From: Candidatus Tisiphia endosymbiont of Melanophora roralis
Lineage (GTDB): Bacteria > Pseudomonadota > Alphaproteobacteria > Rickettsiales > Rickettsiaceae
Direction: 5' to 3'
NCBI RefSeq assembly: GCF_964026575.1
Contig: NZ_OZ032161.1
Location: 1-64,000 of the forward strand
DNA length: 64,000 bases
In this document: piece after piece, positions 1 to 7,241 of the stretch
Layout of the letters: every line of letters begins with the position of its first letter
How positions within the stretch are numbered: the first letter of the stretch is position 1
Position numbers and translations under genes: made by a program
Notes under the pieces: model-generated
Seen by the model: the letters and a program-made list of their open reading frames with translations, nothing else
What the model was told of the DNA's origin: nothing
Databases searched by the model: none

Positions 1-1
1 G

Positions 2-475
2 AATGGAGATGTAGTCATTGCTACTTTTTATGATTGTAACTGTAGTTATTGTAGAAAAGGTCATAACTTTATTAACCAGTTAATCAAATTAGATACGGGG
101 GTTAAAGTCGTTTTAAAACCATTCCCGATTCTTGGTGATGCATCTAATTATGCTGCAACTATTGCTTTAGCTGTTTATAAAACCACTCCGAGTAAGTTTC
201 AAGATATTCATGATGGTTTAATGGACTTAAAATCTATTACCAAAGAATCTGTAGAAAAATTGTTACTAGTAAATGATCTAAATCCTGAAGTAATTGCGGA
301 AGAAATCAATAAAGATGAAATAAAAAATCTCATCGACAAAAATGTTAAGTTAGCAAAGGGTTTAAAAATACAGGGAGTACCTGCTTATATTATTAATGGT
401 AAATTAATAGCAGGAATGGTAGATCTAGACCAATTGCAGACGATAGTTGCTGATATACGAAGTCAAAATAAGTAG
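2..475 (+). CDS. DsbA-family thiol:disulfide oxidoreductase, C-terminal part
   Basis: The gene is cut by the window edge; frame 2 is open from the first bases to the stop at 473-475. The visible part holds a thioredoxin-type active site, FYDCNCSYCRKG, in which C-S-Y-C is the CXXC pair, and near the C-terminus the cis-proline segment GLKIQGVPAYIING. This is the arrangement of DsbA/Com1-like periplasmic oxidoreductases, which introduce or isomerise disulfides in exported proteins. The signal peptide expected for such a protein would lie upstream of the window. The extra cysteine two residues before the CXXC motif is uncommon. An ATG at 221 is internal to the domain and is not the start. The family is confident; DsbA versus Com1/ScsC-like cannot be separated from this fragment. 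Confidence 0.85.
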   Translation, partial: NGDVVIATFYDCNCSYCRKGHNFINQLIKLDTGVKVVLKPFPILGDASNYAATIALAVYKTTPSKFQDIHDGLMDLKSITKESVEKLLLVNDLNPEVIAEEINKDEIKNLIDKNVKLAKGLKIQGVPAYIINGKLIAGMVDLDQLQTIVADIRSQNK

Positions 476-825
476 TTTCGCTGTTATCCGAGCTACGGTG
501 CATGGAGACTTTGCCTAAAAATGCCAATGTAAGTAATGGTACTACAAGACCAAAAACGATGTTGACAACGCAATTCTTCAAAGTAGTACCAAACAAAATG
601 CTACACATTATGTAAAAACAAACTATTAGAAGCAGTTTGTTAGAAGAAGCTGACACTTGATATAGTGCTATCAAGTTCATAATGGAAGAAGCAAAAATGC
701 TCGAAAATCAATATGTTAGATAGTTATTTCTTAGAAACCGTTTGGCAGTTCATATTTAGGTTGATAACCGCATAATATAAAGTTATAATGTTCATTACAA
801 CATTCACACAAATTAAAGAAGATTT
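476..825. other. Intergenic region with degenerate repeat debris
   Basis: No convincing gene lies here. The stretch around 560-590 (caacgcaattcttcaaag) resembles an end of the palindromic repeats found elsewhere in the window. The minus strand has a short open frame (393-680) with hydrophobic residues that overlaps the DsbA gene, possibly a decayed membrane-protein remnant. The left copy of a direct repeat starts at 670. Confidence 0.4.
670..737. repeat. Direct repeat, left copy, flanking the toxin-antitoxin locus
   Basis: The segment beginning atcaagttcataatggaaga and ending in tagttatttcttaga recurs at 1447-1522 in the same orientation with small differences. The copies bracket the antitoxin/toxin pair, leaving about 0.7 kb between them. 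Confidence 0.75.
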
Positions 826-1140
826 ATGTCTAGATTAAGCTTAGATGTTTCGGATGAATTCCACCTTAAGCTAAAGATGCTTACCACTTGGAAGGGCATT
901 AGTATAAAGGATTTTGTAATACAAACATTAAACAAACAAATTGAATTAGAGTATAAGCCTTATGTATCCAAAAATGTATTGAATGATGAAACAATAAAAA
1001 CTATAGAAGAATCACATCAAGGTATTAATTTAAACTCTTATGATTCGAAGGAAGAATTTTTTGGACATCTTGATAGATTACAAGAGGAAGTAGAACAAGA
1101 GGTAGCCAAAGAGAATAAGAAGGCAAATAGTGACCTTTAG
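826..1140 (+). CDS. Ribbon-helix-helix type antitoxin of a RelB/YafQ-like module
   Basis: A 104-residue protein. The first ~40 residues (RLSLDVSDEFHLKLKMLTTW..., then SIKDFVIQTLNKQIE) have the strand-helix-helix pattern of MetJ/Arc-type antitoxins, which bind their own promoter as dimers. The remainder is acidic and lysine-rich, like the flexible toxin-binding tail of such antitoxins. It overlaps the toxin frame starting with GTG at 1130 by 11 bp, the usual translational coupling of these operons. Its partner is frameshifted, so it may now be an orphan. The assignment comes from pattern and neighbour, not from a recognised specific family. Confidence 0.65.
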   Translation: MSRLSLDVSDEFHLKLKMLTTWKGISIKDFVIQTLNKQIELEYKPYVSKNVLNDETIKTIEESHQGINLNSYDSKEEFFGHLDRLQEEVEQEVAKENKKANSDL

Positions 1141-1430
1141 AATACTTTCTACCAATAAGTTTGACAAAGAATTTAAGTTAATGCTTAAACGGGGTAAAGA
1201 TAGAAAAAAATTAGATAAGTTTATTGATTTATATAGAGAAAGGGCTTAATCAAGATGTTGAATATCATCTATTGTTGCCAAATAAATACCGTTTGCATAA
1301 GTTATCTAACAATTATTCAGCCCTTTGGGAATGTCATTTAGAGCCTGATTGGCTATTAGTTTTTGAGTTAAATAATAAAACCTTAATATTAGAAAATACA
1401 GGTAGTCATAGCGATTTATTTAAGAGCTAA
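1130..1430 (+). pseudogene. YafQ/RelE-family toxin, frameshifted
   Basis: A GTG at 1130 opens a frame (VTFRILSTNKFDKEFKLMLK..., then KKLDKFIDLY) that resembles the N-terminus of YafQ-type mRNA interferases and stops at 1249. The C-terminal half continues one frame over: LLPNKYRLHKLSNNYSALWE, then CHLEPDWLLVF, then LILENTGSHSDLF. That is the diagnostic YafQ layout (LP-KYRDH-L, ECH-PDWLLIY, TG-HSDLF). The join lies around 1220-1235, so one small indel separates the halves. YafQ enzymes cut ribosome-bound mRNA, with a histidine of the C-terminal HSDLF segment in the active site. As read here the toxin is inactive unless frameshifting occurs; a sequencing error is the other explanation. Confidence 0.75.
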
Positions 1431-1446
1431 CACTTAATACCAAACG

Positions 1447-1522
1447 ATCAAGTTCATAATGGAAGAAACAAAAAAGTAAAAATGCTTGAAAATCAATATG
1501 TTAGCTAGTTGTTTCCTAGAAG
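1447..1522. repeat. Direct repeat, right copy
   Basis: Second copy of the repeat at 670-737, sharing atcaagttcataatggaaga, aaaaatgct-gaaaatcaat and tatgttag-tagtt-tttc-taga. It differs by a few substitutions and a short A/G-rich insertion. It lies just after the frameshifted toxin. Confidence 0.75.
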
Positions 1523-1531
1523 AGTATATAC

Positions 1532-2236
1532 CTAATAACTCAAAATCAACATATCTCGATCTATTCTGAAACCTTTAAAACGCTCTAATAACGACATGCC
1601 TAGTAACGATACGTCAAGACCGCCAGTCCCTATGTGAGCTTCAACATTTCTAAAAAAAGCTCCTCTACCAATCTCAACACTATTTAATCTCACGGGAGCA
1701 GCCCTACTCGTACCATTAGCTGTAGAGTAAGTTCTAGTGTAATTTAGTTTTGATAAGTCAAATCCTAGCATTTTAGCATCACTAATAGTAAGAGCAACAT
1801 CACTTGCTCCGGTATCAATCATAAATTTAATTTTTATTCCGTTTGCCACGGCGTTAACGTAGAAATGCCCATCGTTACTACGACTAATTACTAATTCTCC
1901 TTGTTTATTGACCCAATTATATGATGGTATTAGTACGGATATGACTCTTTGAGCGGCGTAATTTAACTCAAACTTGAAAGCATAACCAGTAATTATAATT
2001 AAGAAAATTCCGCCCCAAGTTAATAATTGAATAGAGAGTATCCTTATACCTTTTTGACTAAAGGAATTATAAACTATACTGATAATCACCAAAATCATTA
2101 TAAAACAAGTTATACTTTTTTGGTTATCCCAAGAAAAAGCAGCAAATTGTGCAGCTACTAGTTTACGTACACAGAAAGTAATGACAATACTAATGCAGAG
2201 AATAATTATTAACTTTATAAGACTTTTATTACTCAC
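1532..2236 (-). CDS. Retropepsin-like membrane aspartyl protease
   Basis: A 234-residue protein with three or so hydrophobic segments in the first ~90 residues, followed by a single-lobe aspartic protease domain. The active-site motif is FMIDTGASDVALT (D-T-G), preceded by the HFYVNAVANG strand and followed by a flap-like region and LLGMSLLERF. This matches the clan AA TIGR02281-type proteases, including the Rickettsia retropepsin-like protease known as APRc, which are membrane-anchored and act as dimers. It begins with GTG at 2236 and overlaps the glnQ stop by 4 bp (GTGA), so the two genes are translationally coupled. The substrate cannot be seen from sequence. Confidence 0.85.
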   Translation of the reverse strand: MSNKSLIKLIIILCISIVITFCVRKLVAAQFAAFSWDNQKSITCFIMILVIISIVYNSFSQKGIRILSIQLLTWGGIFLIIITGYAFKFELNYAAQRVISVLIPSYNWVNKQGELVISRSNDGHFYVNAVANGIKIKFMIDTGASDVALTISDAKMLGFDLSKLNYTRTYSTANGTSRAAPVRLNSVEIGRGAFFRNVEAHIGTGGLDVSLLGMSLLERFKGFRIDRDMLILSY

Positions 2237-2955
2237 ATTAAATCACCTATATTCTCTAAAAATAATCTTGCTCTATGAGATTTGGGTTTTTTAAAAAACT
2301 CTACTGCCGGCTGATCAGCTAAAACTTGTCCGTGATCCATAAAAATTATCCTATCGGCTATGGCTTTGGCAAATTTAATATGATGAGTAACTACAATCAT
2401 GGTTATTTGACTTTTAAATAAAGATATAATTTCAATAATATCTTTAATATTTTCAGGATCTAAAGCTGAAGTAGGCTCGTCAAATAACATTATTTCTGGA
2501 TTCATCATCAAGGCTCGGCAAATCGCCACTCTTTGTTTCTGTCCCCCAGATAAATTGACAGGAAAGGCGGTAATTCTTTGTCTTAAACCAAATTGTTCTA
2601 ATAATTTCTCTGCCTTAGCAATGGCAGCCATTTGCTTCATTCCTAAAATATTAACAGGAGCATATATTAAATTATCTTGGACATTTAAGTGCGGAAAAAG
2701 ATTAAACGCTTGAAAAACCATGCCAATTTTAAGACAAAGCTTCCTTTTATTTTTTTGCGTCAATTTTTTGTCATCGATTAACACATGCCCACTGGTAGGA
2801 ACTTCTAAAGCATTAATAATTCGCAATAAAGTAGATTTACCACTACCAGAAGATCCTATAATCGCTATAGTTTCTTTTTTCTTGAACTCAAGACTAATAT
2901 CTTTAATAGCATAGGTTTTGCCATAGTTTCTTGAAACCTTATCGAGTATTATCAT
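2233..2955 (-). CDS. glnQ: Polar amino acid ABC transporter ATP-binding protein
   Basis: A 240-residue ABC ATPase with every hallmark: Walker A GSSGSGKST (about 34-42), Q-loop MVFQAFNLFP, signature LSGGQKQR, Walker B IMLFDEPTSALD and switch histidine VVTHH. The Q-loop sequence and length match the GlnQ/HisP group, which powers uptake of glutamine and other polar amino acids. No permease or binding-protein gene is adjacent, so the rest of the transporter must be elsewhere. The aspartyl protease gene follows with a 4-bp overlap. Confidence 0.88.
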   Translation of the reverse strand: MIILDKVSRNYGKTYAIKDISLEFKKKETIAIIGSSGSGKSTLLRIINALEVPTSGHVLIDDKKLTQKNKRKLCLKIGMVFQAFNLFPHLNVQDNLIYAPVNILGMKQMAAIAKAEKLLEQFGLRQRITAFPVNLSGGQKQRVAICRALMMNPEIMLFDEPTSALDPENIKDIIEIISLFKSQITMIVVTHHIKFAKAIADRIIFMDHGQVLADQPAVEFFKKPKSHRARLFLENIGDLM

Positions 2956-2989
2956 ATACTCCTAATAATTTGAAAAGTTGATAGACCTA

Positions 2990-3020
2990 CGTGAATTCGG
3001 GATAAGAATTATCCCGAATT
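2990..3020. repeat. Palindrome of the gaattcgggataagaatt family
   Basis: The inverted repeat gaattcgggataa / ttatcccgaatt forms a hairpin between two minus-strand genes. Related palindromes occur at 6898-6945, 34818-34862 and, partly, 63591-63608. Here it could serve as a terminator-like hairpin after the metallo-hydrolase gene, but it lacks a clear T-tract. Confidence 0.7.
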
Positions 3021-3037
3021 GGGGTAACTCAGGTTTG

Positions 3038-3784
3038 TTAAACTATAAATTTGTAACCATCATATAGAGGTTTTATATTACTTGGCAATATTTTTGATAT
3101 CTCATGGTAATCAATAAAATGATTCATATTCGTTAATAATATTTGTTGGGGTTTATATTCATCGTTCCACTGTAAAATTTTATCTAATCCTGCATGGCAA
3201 TCATTAGATTCATACGCCATACAGTCTAATATCCAAACATTGATATTTTTCAAGAATGGTTTAGATTCTGCCGGAAAAGCTAGCACATCACTAGAATATA
3301 CAAAATCATCCATTCTAATACCTAAACTATCTATGGAACCATGATGTTGTCTGAAAAATTGTACATCTATGGTATTAATTTTAAATTTTGCAAAAAAATC
3401 TACCGGTCTTGCAATCAGTTTGTCCGGAGCAAATAAATGTTGGTGACGATTCTCAGTTTTCAATGCTGTGCTACTGTCAGAAAAAATTTCTAGTGGTGTC
3501 TTTTGGAAAAATGGAAATATACGTAAATCATCAATACCGTTAACATGATCTGCATGATAATGGGTTAATATAGCAGCGTCCAATTTTTTAATCTTTTCTC
3601 GCATTAGTTGATTTTTGATGTCAAAACCAAAATCAACAAGAATTTGACTATTACCATCATCGATGTATATTGATGATCTAGTTCTTTTATTGTAACTTGA
3701 AGTAGAAGTGCATATATTGCAATCACAATTAATTATCGGCATACCAAGTGATGAGCCACATCCTAGCACTGTTATTTGTAGCAT
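3038..3784 (-). CDS. MBL-fold metallo-hydrolase (PhnP-like)
   Basis: A 248-residue protein with the metallo-beta-lactamase metal-binding motif H-x-H-x-D-H as LTHYHADHVNG (about residues 74-84). It has a preceding LVDFGFDIKNQ strand, later metal-ligand candidates (HHGSIDSLG, YSSDV) and the C-terminal LTNMNHFIDYHE. The N-terminal LGCGSSLGMPIINCDCNIC matches the start of PhnP-type phosphodiesterases, where the cysteine-rich segment binds an extra zinc. PhnP proteins hydrolyse cyclic phosphodiesters; whether this one does is unknown. The start is the ATG at 3784, as for the family. It stands alone, divergent from the PAP2 gene. Confidence 0.8.
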   Translation of the reverse strand: MLQITVLGCGSSLGMPIINCDCNICTSTSSYNKRTRSSIYIDDGNSQILVDFGFDIKNQLMREKIKKLDAAILTHYHADHVNGIDDLRIFPFFQKTPLEIFSDSSTALKTENRHQHLFAPDKLIARPVDFFAKFKINTIDVQFFRQHHGSIDSLGIRMDDFVYSSDVLAFPAESKPFLKNINVWILDCMAYESNDCHAGLDKILQWNDEYKPQQILLTNMNHFIDYHEISKILPSNIKPLYDGYKFIV

Positions 3785-3815
3785 ATACTTAAACCAAACA
3801 AAATTGAAATTGAAA

Positions 3816-4487
3816 ATGTTTGAACTTTTATATAATTTCCATGGTCTTAATCAAGAGATATTCTTGTGGATCAATAGAATTACTAACCATTTTAGCATAA
3901 TAGCTTATATTCTACAAATGATCTCTTATTGTTTTAATATTACCAATTTTGCTATCGTTTATTTTATATATTGTGGATATTTCTATATCCAGTTAAAAAA
4001 GATTCAAGATTTTAATCAGCGTCAGATCAAATTTTGGTCTATATATAATGAAATGGTAATGATTGGTATAATTTATGTTATATTTGGTTGTACTTATGCT
4101 CTATTTAAGTTTTCAGTTAATATACCTAGACCATTTTGCTCATTGCCTCTTAATAGTTTTGTAACAATTGCTAATGTTGAAGTTGAAAGATGTTTATCCA
4201 GCTTTCCAAGCAGTCACTTCGGATTAGCATTAATGGTATCCTACTGTATTTGGCCATATATAACAATGGGGCAAAAAATTATAGCATTTTTGATTGTTTT
4301 ATTAGTGGCAGTCTCACGTATTACTCTTGCTATGCATTACCCAGCTGATATTATTTATAGTTTCTTTATCACCATAGTGATTATAATAGTTAGTAAAATG
4401 ATTTTTAAAATTTTTACCAACAATTTAATAAAATGGTTTGGTGAAAGGATTCTTTCTCTATTATATCATTATTTTCTAGACCGCTAA
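3816..4487 (+). CDS. PAP2-family phosphatase (lipid phosphatase)
   Basis: A 223-residue integral membrane protein when started at the ATG at 3816; a longer frame from 3708 would overlap the divergent neighbour. It carries all three PAP2 motifs: K-x6-RP as KFSVNIPRP, PSxH as SSFPSSHFG and SR-x5-H-x3-D as SRITLAMHYPAD. The middle motif has serine where glycine is usual. Five to six hydrophobic segments are visible. PAP2 enzymes remove phosphate from lipids such as phosphatidic acid, undecaprenyl pyrophosphate or lipid A. Rickettsial members have been discussed as LpxE-like, but the substrate cannot be decided here. Confidence 0.85.
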   Translation: MFELLYNFHGLNQEIFLWINRITNHFSIIAYILQMISYCFNITNFAIVYFIYCGYFYIQLKKIQDFNQRQIKFWSIYNEMVMIGIIYVIFGCTYALFKFSVNIPRPFCSLPLNSFVTIANVEVERCLSSFPSSHFGLALMVSYCIWPYITMGQKIIAFLIVLLVAVSRITLAMHYPADIIYSFFITIVIIIVSKMIFKIFTNNLIKWFGERILSLLYHYFLDR

Positions 4488-4576
4488 TATAATTAATGAT
4501 TTTTATTTTGAATAAATTTCACTTATGTTTTATAGTAGTAAGATACTAAAAAAACTCTTATTATAGCTTCAAATTT

Positions 4577-4759
4577 ATGCAAAATATGGAAATTATTGAG
4601 ACTATCTCTACATCCGTATCATGTTTTGGCAAAGAACCACCTTTTGATCATCCGAGAATTTATTTGGAGATTGATTCAACCAAAGGCTCTATTGTGTGTC
4701 CTTATTGTAGTAAAACATTTGTGTTAGTAAGTAATGAAGATAAAACTCCTGTCAGATAG
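4577..4759 (+). CDS. CHCC-type zinc-finger protein (NDUFS6-like)
   Basis: A 60-residue protein with the zinc-binding pattern C-x-G/K...H...C-P-Y-C: SCFGKEPPFDHPRIYLEI, then SIVCPYCSKTF. This is the zf-CHCC family, related to the small complex I subunit NDUFS6, and typical of alphaproteobacteria and mitochondria. It overlaps the mutL start by 26 bp, so the two are co-transcribed and possibly coupled. Confidence 0.85.
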   Translation: MQNMEIIETISTSVSCFGKEPPFDHPRIYLEIDSTKGSIVCPYCSKTFVLVSNEDKTPVR

Positions 4760-6887
4760 TACTATAAACCGCATCGCTGCTGGGGAAGTAATTGAACGAC
4801 CAGCTTCGGTGGTAAAAGAACTAGTTGAGAATGCTATTGATGCATCTAGCACTAAGATAGATATAAGCTTACAGCAAGCAGGGAAAAATCTTATTATTAT
4901 TTCTGATGACGGAATAGGCATGTCTGAGGAAGATCTAAAAATTGCCGTAGAACGTCATACTACTTCTAAACTTGATGAGTCAGATTTACAAAATATTCAC
5001 ACTTTTGGCTTTCGCGGAGAGGCATTACCTTCAATATGTTCTGTAAGTAAGATGTTGATTACTTCAAAGGCACGTGGGGCTGATAGGGCTTATCATATAC
5101 AATCTAGTGGTGGGCATAATAAAGAGATTAAACCTACCATTCATAACGAGGGTACTAAGATTGAAATACGTGATTTATTCTTTGCCACCCCTGCAAGACT
5201 AAAGTTCTTAAGATCTGATAAAACTGAATTGGCAGCTTCGGTTGATGTAATCAAGAAAATTGCATTAGCTCATCCTAAAATCAGTATTAATTTATCTCAT
5301 GATGGCAAAAATATCATAAAAGTAAAAGGTCAAGATGGAAATTTTGATGATCTGTTAAAGCAAAGAATAATTGATATATTGGGTTATGATTTTATTGAAA
5401 ATTCTGTCCATATTAATCTACAAAGACCAGAAATATCAGTATATGGCTTTACCAGCCTTCCTACCTTTAATAGAGCTTCTGTTGAGGATCAGTTTTTATT
5501 TGTTAATAATAGACCCGTTAAGGATAAATTACTACAAATCGCTCTAAGACTAGCTTATCAGGATTATTTAGCTCGGGATAGACATCCAGTTTCAGTTTTG
5601 TTTCTACAGATAGATCCCCACATGGTTGACGTTAATGTACATCCTGCCAAAACAGAAGTAAGGTTTCATGATCCAAGTACCATACGGGGATTACTGATAA
5701 GCTCTATCAAAGATGCCCTTGCTACTAGAAGTCATATGGTGTCAACGAATATTGCCACAACTGCCTTAGGTCTTTTTCGCAATACGGCTACTACTAATAG
5801 CTTTGTTAAAACAAATAAAGCATTTCAAAAGAACCCTACCTCTTCTTCTAACAAAGTATACTCAAATGATTTGGAGAATGGGGACAATAAACAAGGGGTG
5901 AGCGAACTAGGCGTACATGAAGTACGTGAGTACGCGAATACCCCGCAGTTTTGCGAAACCAATTCTTCAAAGCAGAAGAGTATATATCCAAATAGTTTGA
6001 GTATATCTGATAATATCAGTACTTATAAGGCTCAAAATTTAACCATTCCTAGGCACAATGATAGTTCTAATGTTCAGCAACAATTAATAAAGACAGACCC
6101 ACATGCTAAAGTAGAAGTGTTAGAGGATGATATCCTAGACCTAGATTGTAATAATAAACCTCTTGCAAAATTCACTTCTACTAGGGAATCTGCAGGAGGA
6201 TTGAAACCTCACCCTTCAAGCAGTACGGCAAATTCCGTTACGGATTCGAGTCTAGCACCATTGCCTAAATTACCAGCAGAAGTAGAGTTATGCAAAAAGT
6301 CTAATGTTGTACTCGGAGCAGCAAAAGCTCAAATGCACGGCACTTATATAATATCACAAACAGCAGATAGTATTATTATCGTAGATCAACATGCAGCACA
6401 TGAGCGTTTGGGATACGAGAAAATTAAGCAAATGATAAGTAACAATGGCTTAATTAAGCAAAGATTACTCATGCCTGAGATAGTAGAATTACCGGATGTC
6501 AAAAGAGCTGATTTATTGTATAATAAAAAGGATGATCTTTCTAAATTAGGTTTAAGCCTAGAAAAATTTGGCGAGCGATCCATCATTGTATCAGAGACTC
6601 CAAGCTTACTTGGAAATACCGATATAAACCAGCTTACCCAAGACTTGGCAGATAATTTATCTGATCTTGGTGAAAATATTTCCTTGATTCAATTGATTGA
6701 ACATGTTACAGAAACCTATGCATGTCATTATGCTATCAGAGCAGGTCATAAATTATCTTCTGAAGAAATGAATGAATTATTAAGACAAATGGAAAAAACC
6801 CCATTTTCTGGTCAGTGTAATCATGGTAGACCAACTTACATCGAACTCAAACTCAAAGATATTGAGCGATTATTTGGACGTAGGTAA
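4734..6887 (+). CDS. mutL: DNA mismatch repair protein MutL with repeat insertions
   Basis: A 717-residue MutL. The N-terminal GHKL ATPase has ELVENAIDA, SDDGIGM, HTTSKL and FGFRGEAL; the transducer domain has VDVNVHPAKTEVRF. The C-terminal dimerisation domain carries the endonuclease motif DQHAAHERLGYE together with ACHYAIRAGHK and CNHGRPTYIE, so it is probably a nicking MutL. MutL couples MutS mismatch recognition to strand removal. The linker (about residues 340-530) is lengthened by two palindromic repeats read in frame: residues ~375-418 (5857-5985) and ~480-524 (6172-6305). The linker is naturally disordered, which explains why insertions are tolerated. Start ATG at 4734 gives the canonical MKIKLLSDSTINRIAAGEVI. 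Confidence 0.95.
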   Translation: MKIKLLSDSTINRIAAGEVIERPASVVKELVENAIDASSTKIDISLQQAGKNLIIISDDGIGMSEEDLKIAVERHTTSKLDESDLQNIHTFGFRGEALPSICSVSKMLITSKARGADRAYHIQSSGGHNKEIKPTIHNEGTKIEIRDLFFATPARLKFLRSDKTELAASVDVIKKIALAHPKISINLSHDGKNIIKVKGQDGNFDDLLKQRIIDILGYDFIENSVHINLQRPEISVYGFTSLPTFNRASVEDQFLFVNNRPVKDKLLQIALRLAYQDYLARDRHPVSVLFLQIDPHMVDVNVHPAKTEVRFHDPSTIRGLLISSIKDALATRSHMVSTNIATTALGLFRNTATTNSFVKTNKAFQKNPTSSSNKVYSNDLENGDNKQGVSELGVHEVREYANTPQFCETNSSKQKSIYPNSLSISDNISTYKAQNLTIPRHNDSSNVQQQLIKTDPHAKVEVLEDDILDLDCNNKPLAKFTSTRESAGGLKPHPSSSTANSVTDSSLAPLPKLPAEVELCKKSNVVLGAAKAQMHGTYIISQTADSIIIVDQHAAHERLGYEKIKQMISNNGLIKQRLLMPEIVELPDVKRADLLYNKKDDLSKLGLSLEKFGERSIIVSETPSLLGNTDINQLTQDLADNLSDLGENISLIQLIEHVTETYACHYAIRAGHKLSSEEMNELLRQMEKTPFSGQCNHGRPTYIELKLKDIERLFGRR
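5857..5985 (+). repeat. Family A TA-bounded palindromic element inside mutL
   Basis: The segment runs from tatactcaaatgatttgg to cttcaaagcagaagagtata, the same ends as the intergenic family A copies at 47640-47768 and 43030-43157. The centre has the shared core ctaggcgtacatgaagtacg. It is 129 bp, a multiple of three, and is read through without a stop, encoding roughly VYSNDLENGDNKQGVSELGV and then HEVREYANTPQFCETNSSKQ. Confidence 0.85.
6172..6305 (+). repeat. RPE-1-like element inside mutL, degenerate
   Basis: The downstream end encodes KLPAEVELCKKSN, nearly the same peptide as the end of the element in the AsmA-like gene (KLPAEVEFRKRT at 51049-51190). The pattern matches the Rickettsia RPE-1 signature KLPAEVEFxKKS. 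The upstream half has diverged. It is read in frame. Confidence 0.65.
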
Positions 6888-6897
6888 CCTGAGGTTA

Positions 6898-6945
6898 CGC
6901 GAATTCATGATAAGAATTTGTCAATTCTTATCCCAAATTCGCGTA
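6898..6945. repeat. Palindrome of the gaattcgggataagaatt family
   Basis: The inverted repeat cgcgaattcatgataagaat / attcttatcccaaattcgcg directly follows mutL. It is flanked by aggtta on the left and taggtta on the right, compatible with a short target duplication. It lies just upstream of the kissing-loop element. Confidence 0.75.
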
Positions 6946-6954
6946 GGTTAGGTA

Positions 6955-7202
6955 ACTTGAATTCGGTGTAACAAGTTACATCGAATTCAGTATTATATAT
7001 AGAAACAATCAGGTTTGAAGCGGCTGCCCACCTGATTGTTAAAATATAATACTCCATTCAATATGTGATTTTAATTATTAAAATCACATATTGAATGATG
7101 AAAAAAGTTAAAATGCACCCGCGTCAGCCGCTTCAAGAGTGCATTTTTCCTTATAGCAAAGCAAGTATCGATATAAGAATTAATAATTCTTATATCGAAC
7201 TG
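6955..7202. mobile_element. Kissing-loop multi-hairpin element, copy 1
   Basis: A ~245-bp non-coding unit with five hairpins. H1 is 6958-6989. H2 is 6989-7053, with lower stem agtattatat/atataatact and upper stem acaatcaggt/acctgattgt. H3 is 7055-7097, a perfect 20-bp stem with a 3-nt loop. H4 is 7110-7147 (aaaatgcac/gtgcatttt). H5 is 7168-7198. The H2 loop (ttgaagcggctg, 7015-7026) is the exact reverse complement of part of the H4 loop (cagccgcttcaa, 7125-7136). The second copy is 56452-56700. The 10-bp direct repeat aggttaggta lies on both sides (6945-6954, 7203-7212). No open frame of note. Not a family I recognise. Confidence 0.8.
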
Positions 7203-7241
7203 AGGTTAGGTAGGTTTTAAACTGTATAAAAAAATAATGTA

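Noticed and set aside
393-680. 95-codon minus-strand frame with hydrophobic segments
   Set aside because: Overlaps the DsbA gene for 80 bp, has no recognisable family or ribosome-binding site, and may be at most a decayed remnant.
1130-1430. Programmed frameshifting in the YafQ-type toxin
   Set aside because: No recognisable slippery heptamer at the junction (~1220-1235); a plain indel is simpler. The A7 run at 1204-1210 is upstream, and shifting there meets a TAG at once.
6955-7202. Reading the hairpin element simply as Rho-independent terminators of mutL
   Set aside because: Five hairpins, loop-loop complementarity with matched changes, lack of U-tracts after most stems and a second copy with flanking repeats go beyond a terminator, though hairpin 4 followed by a T-run could end transcription.
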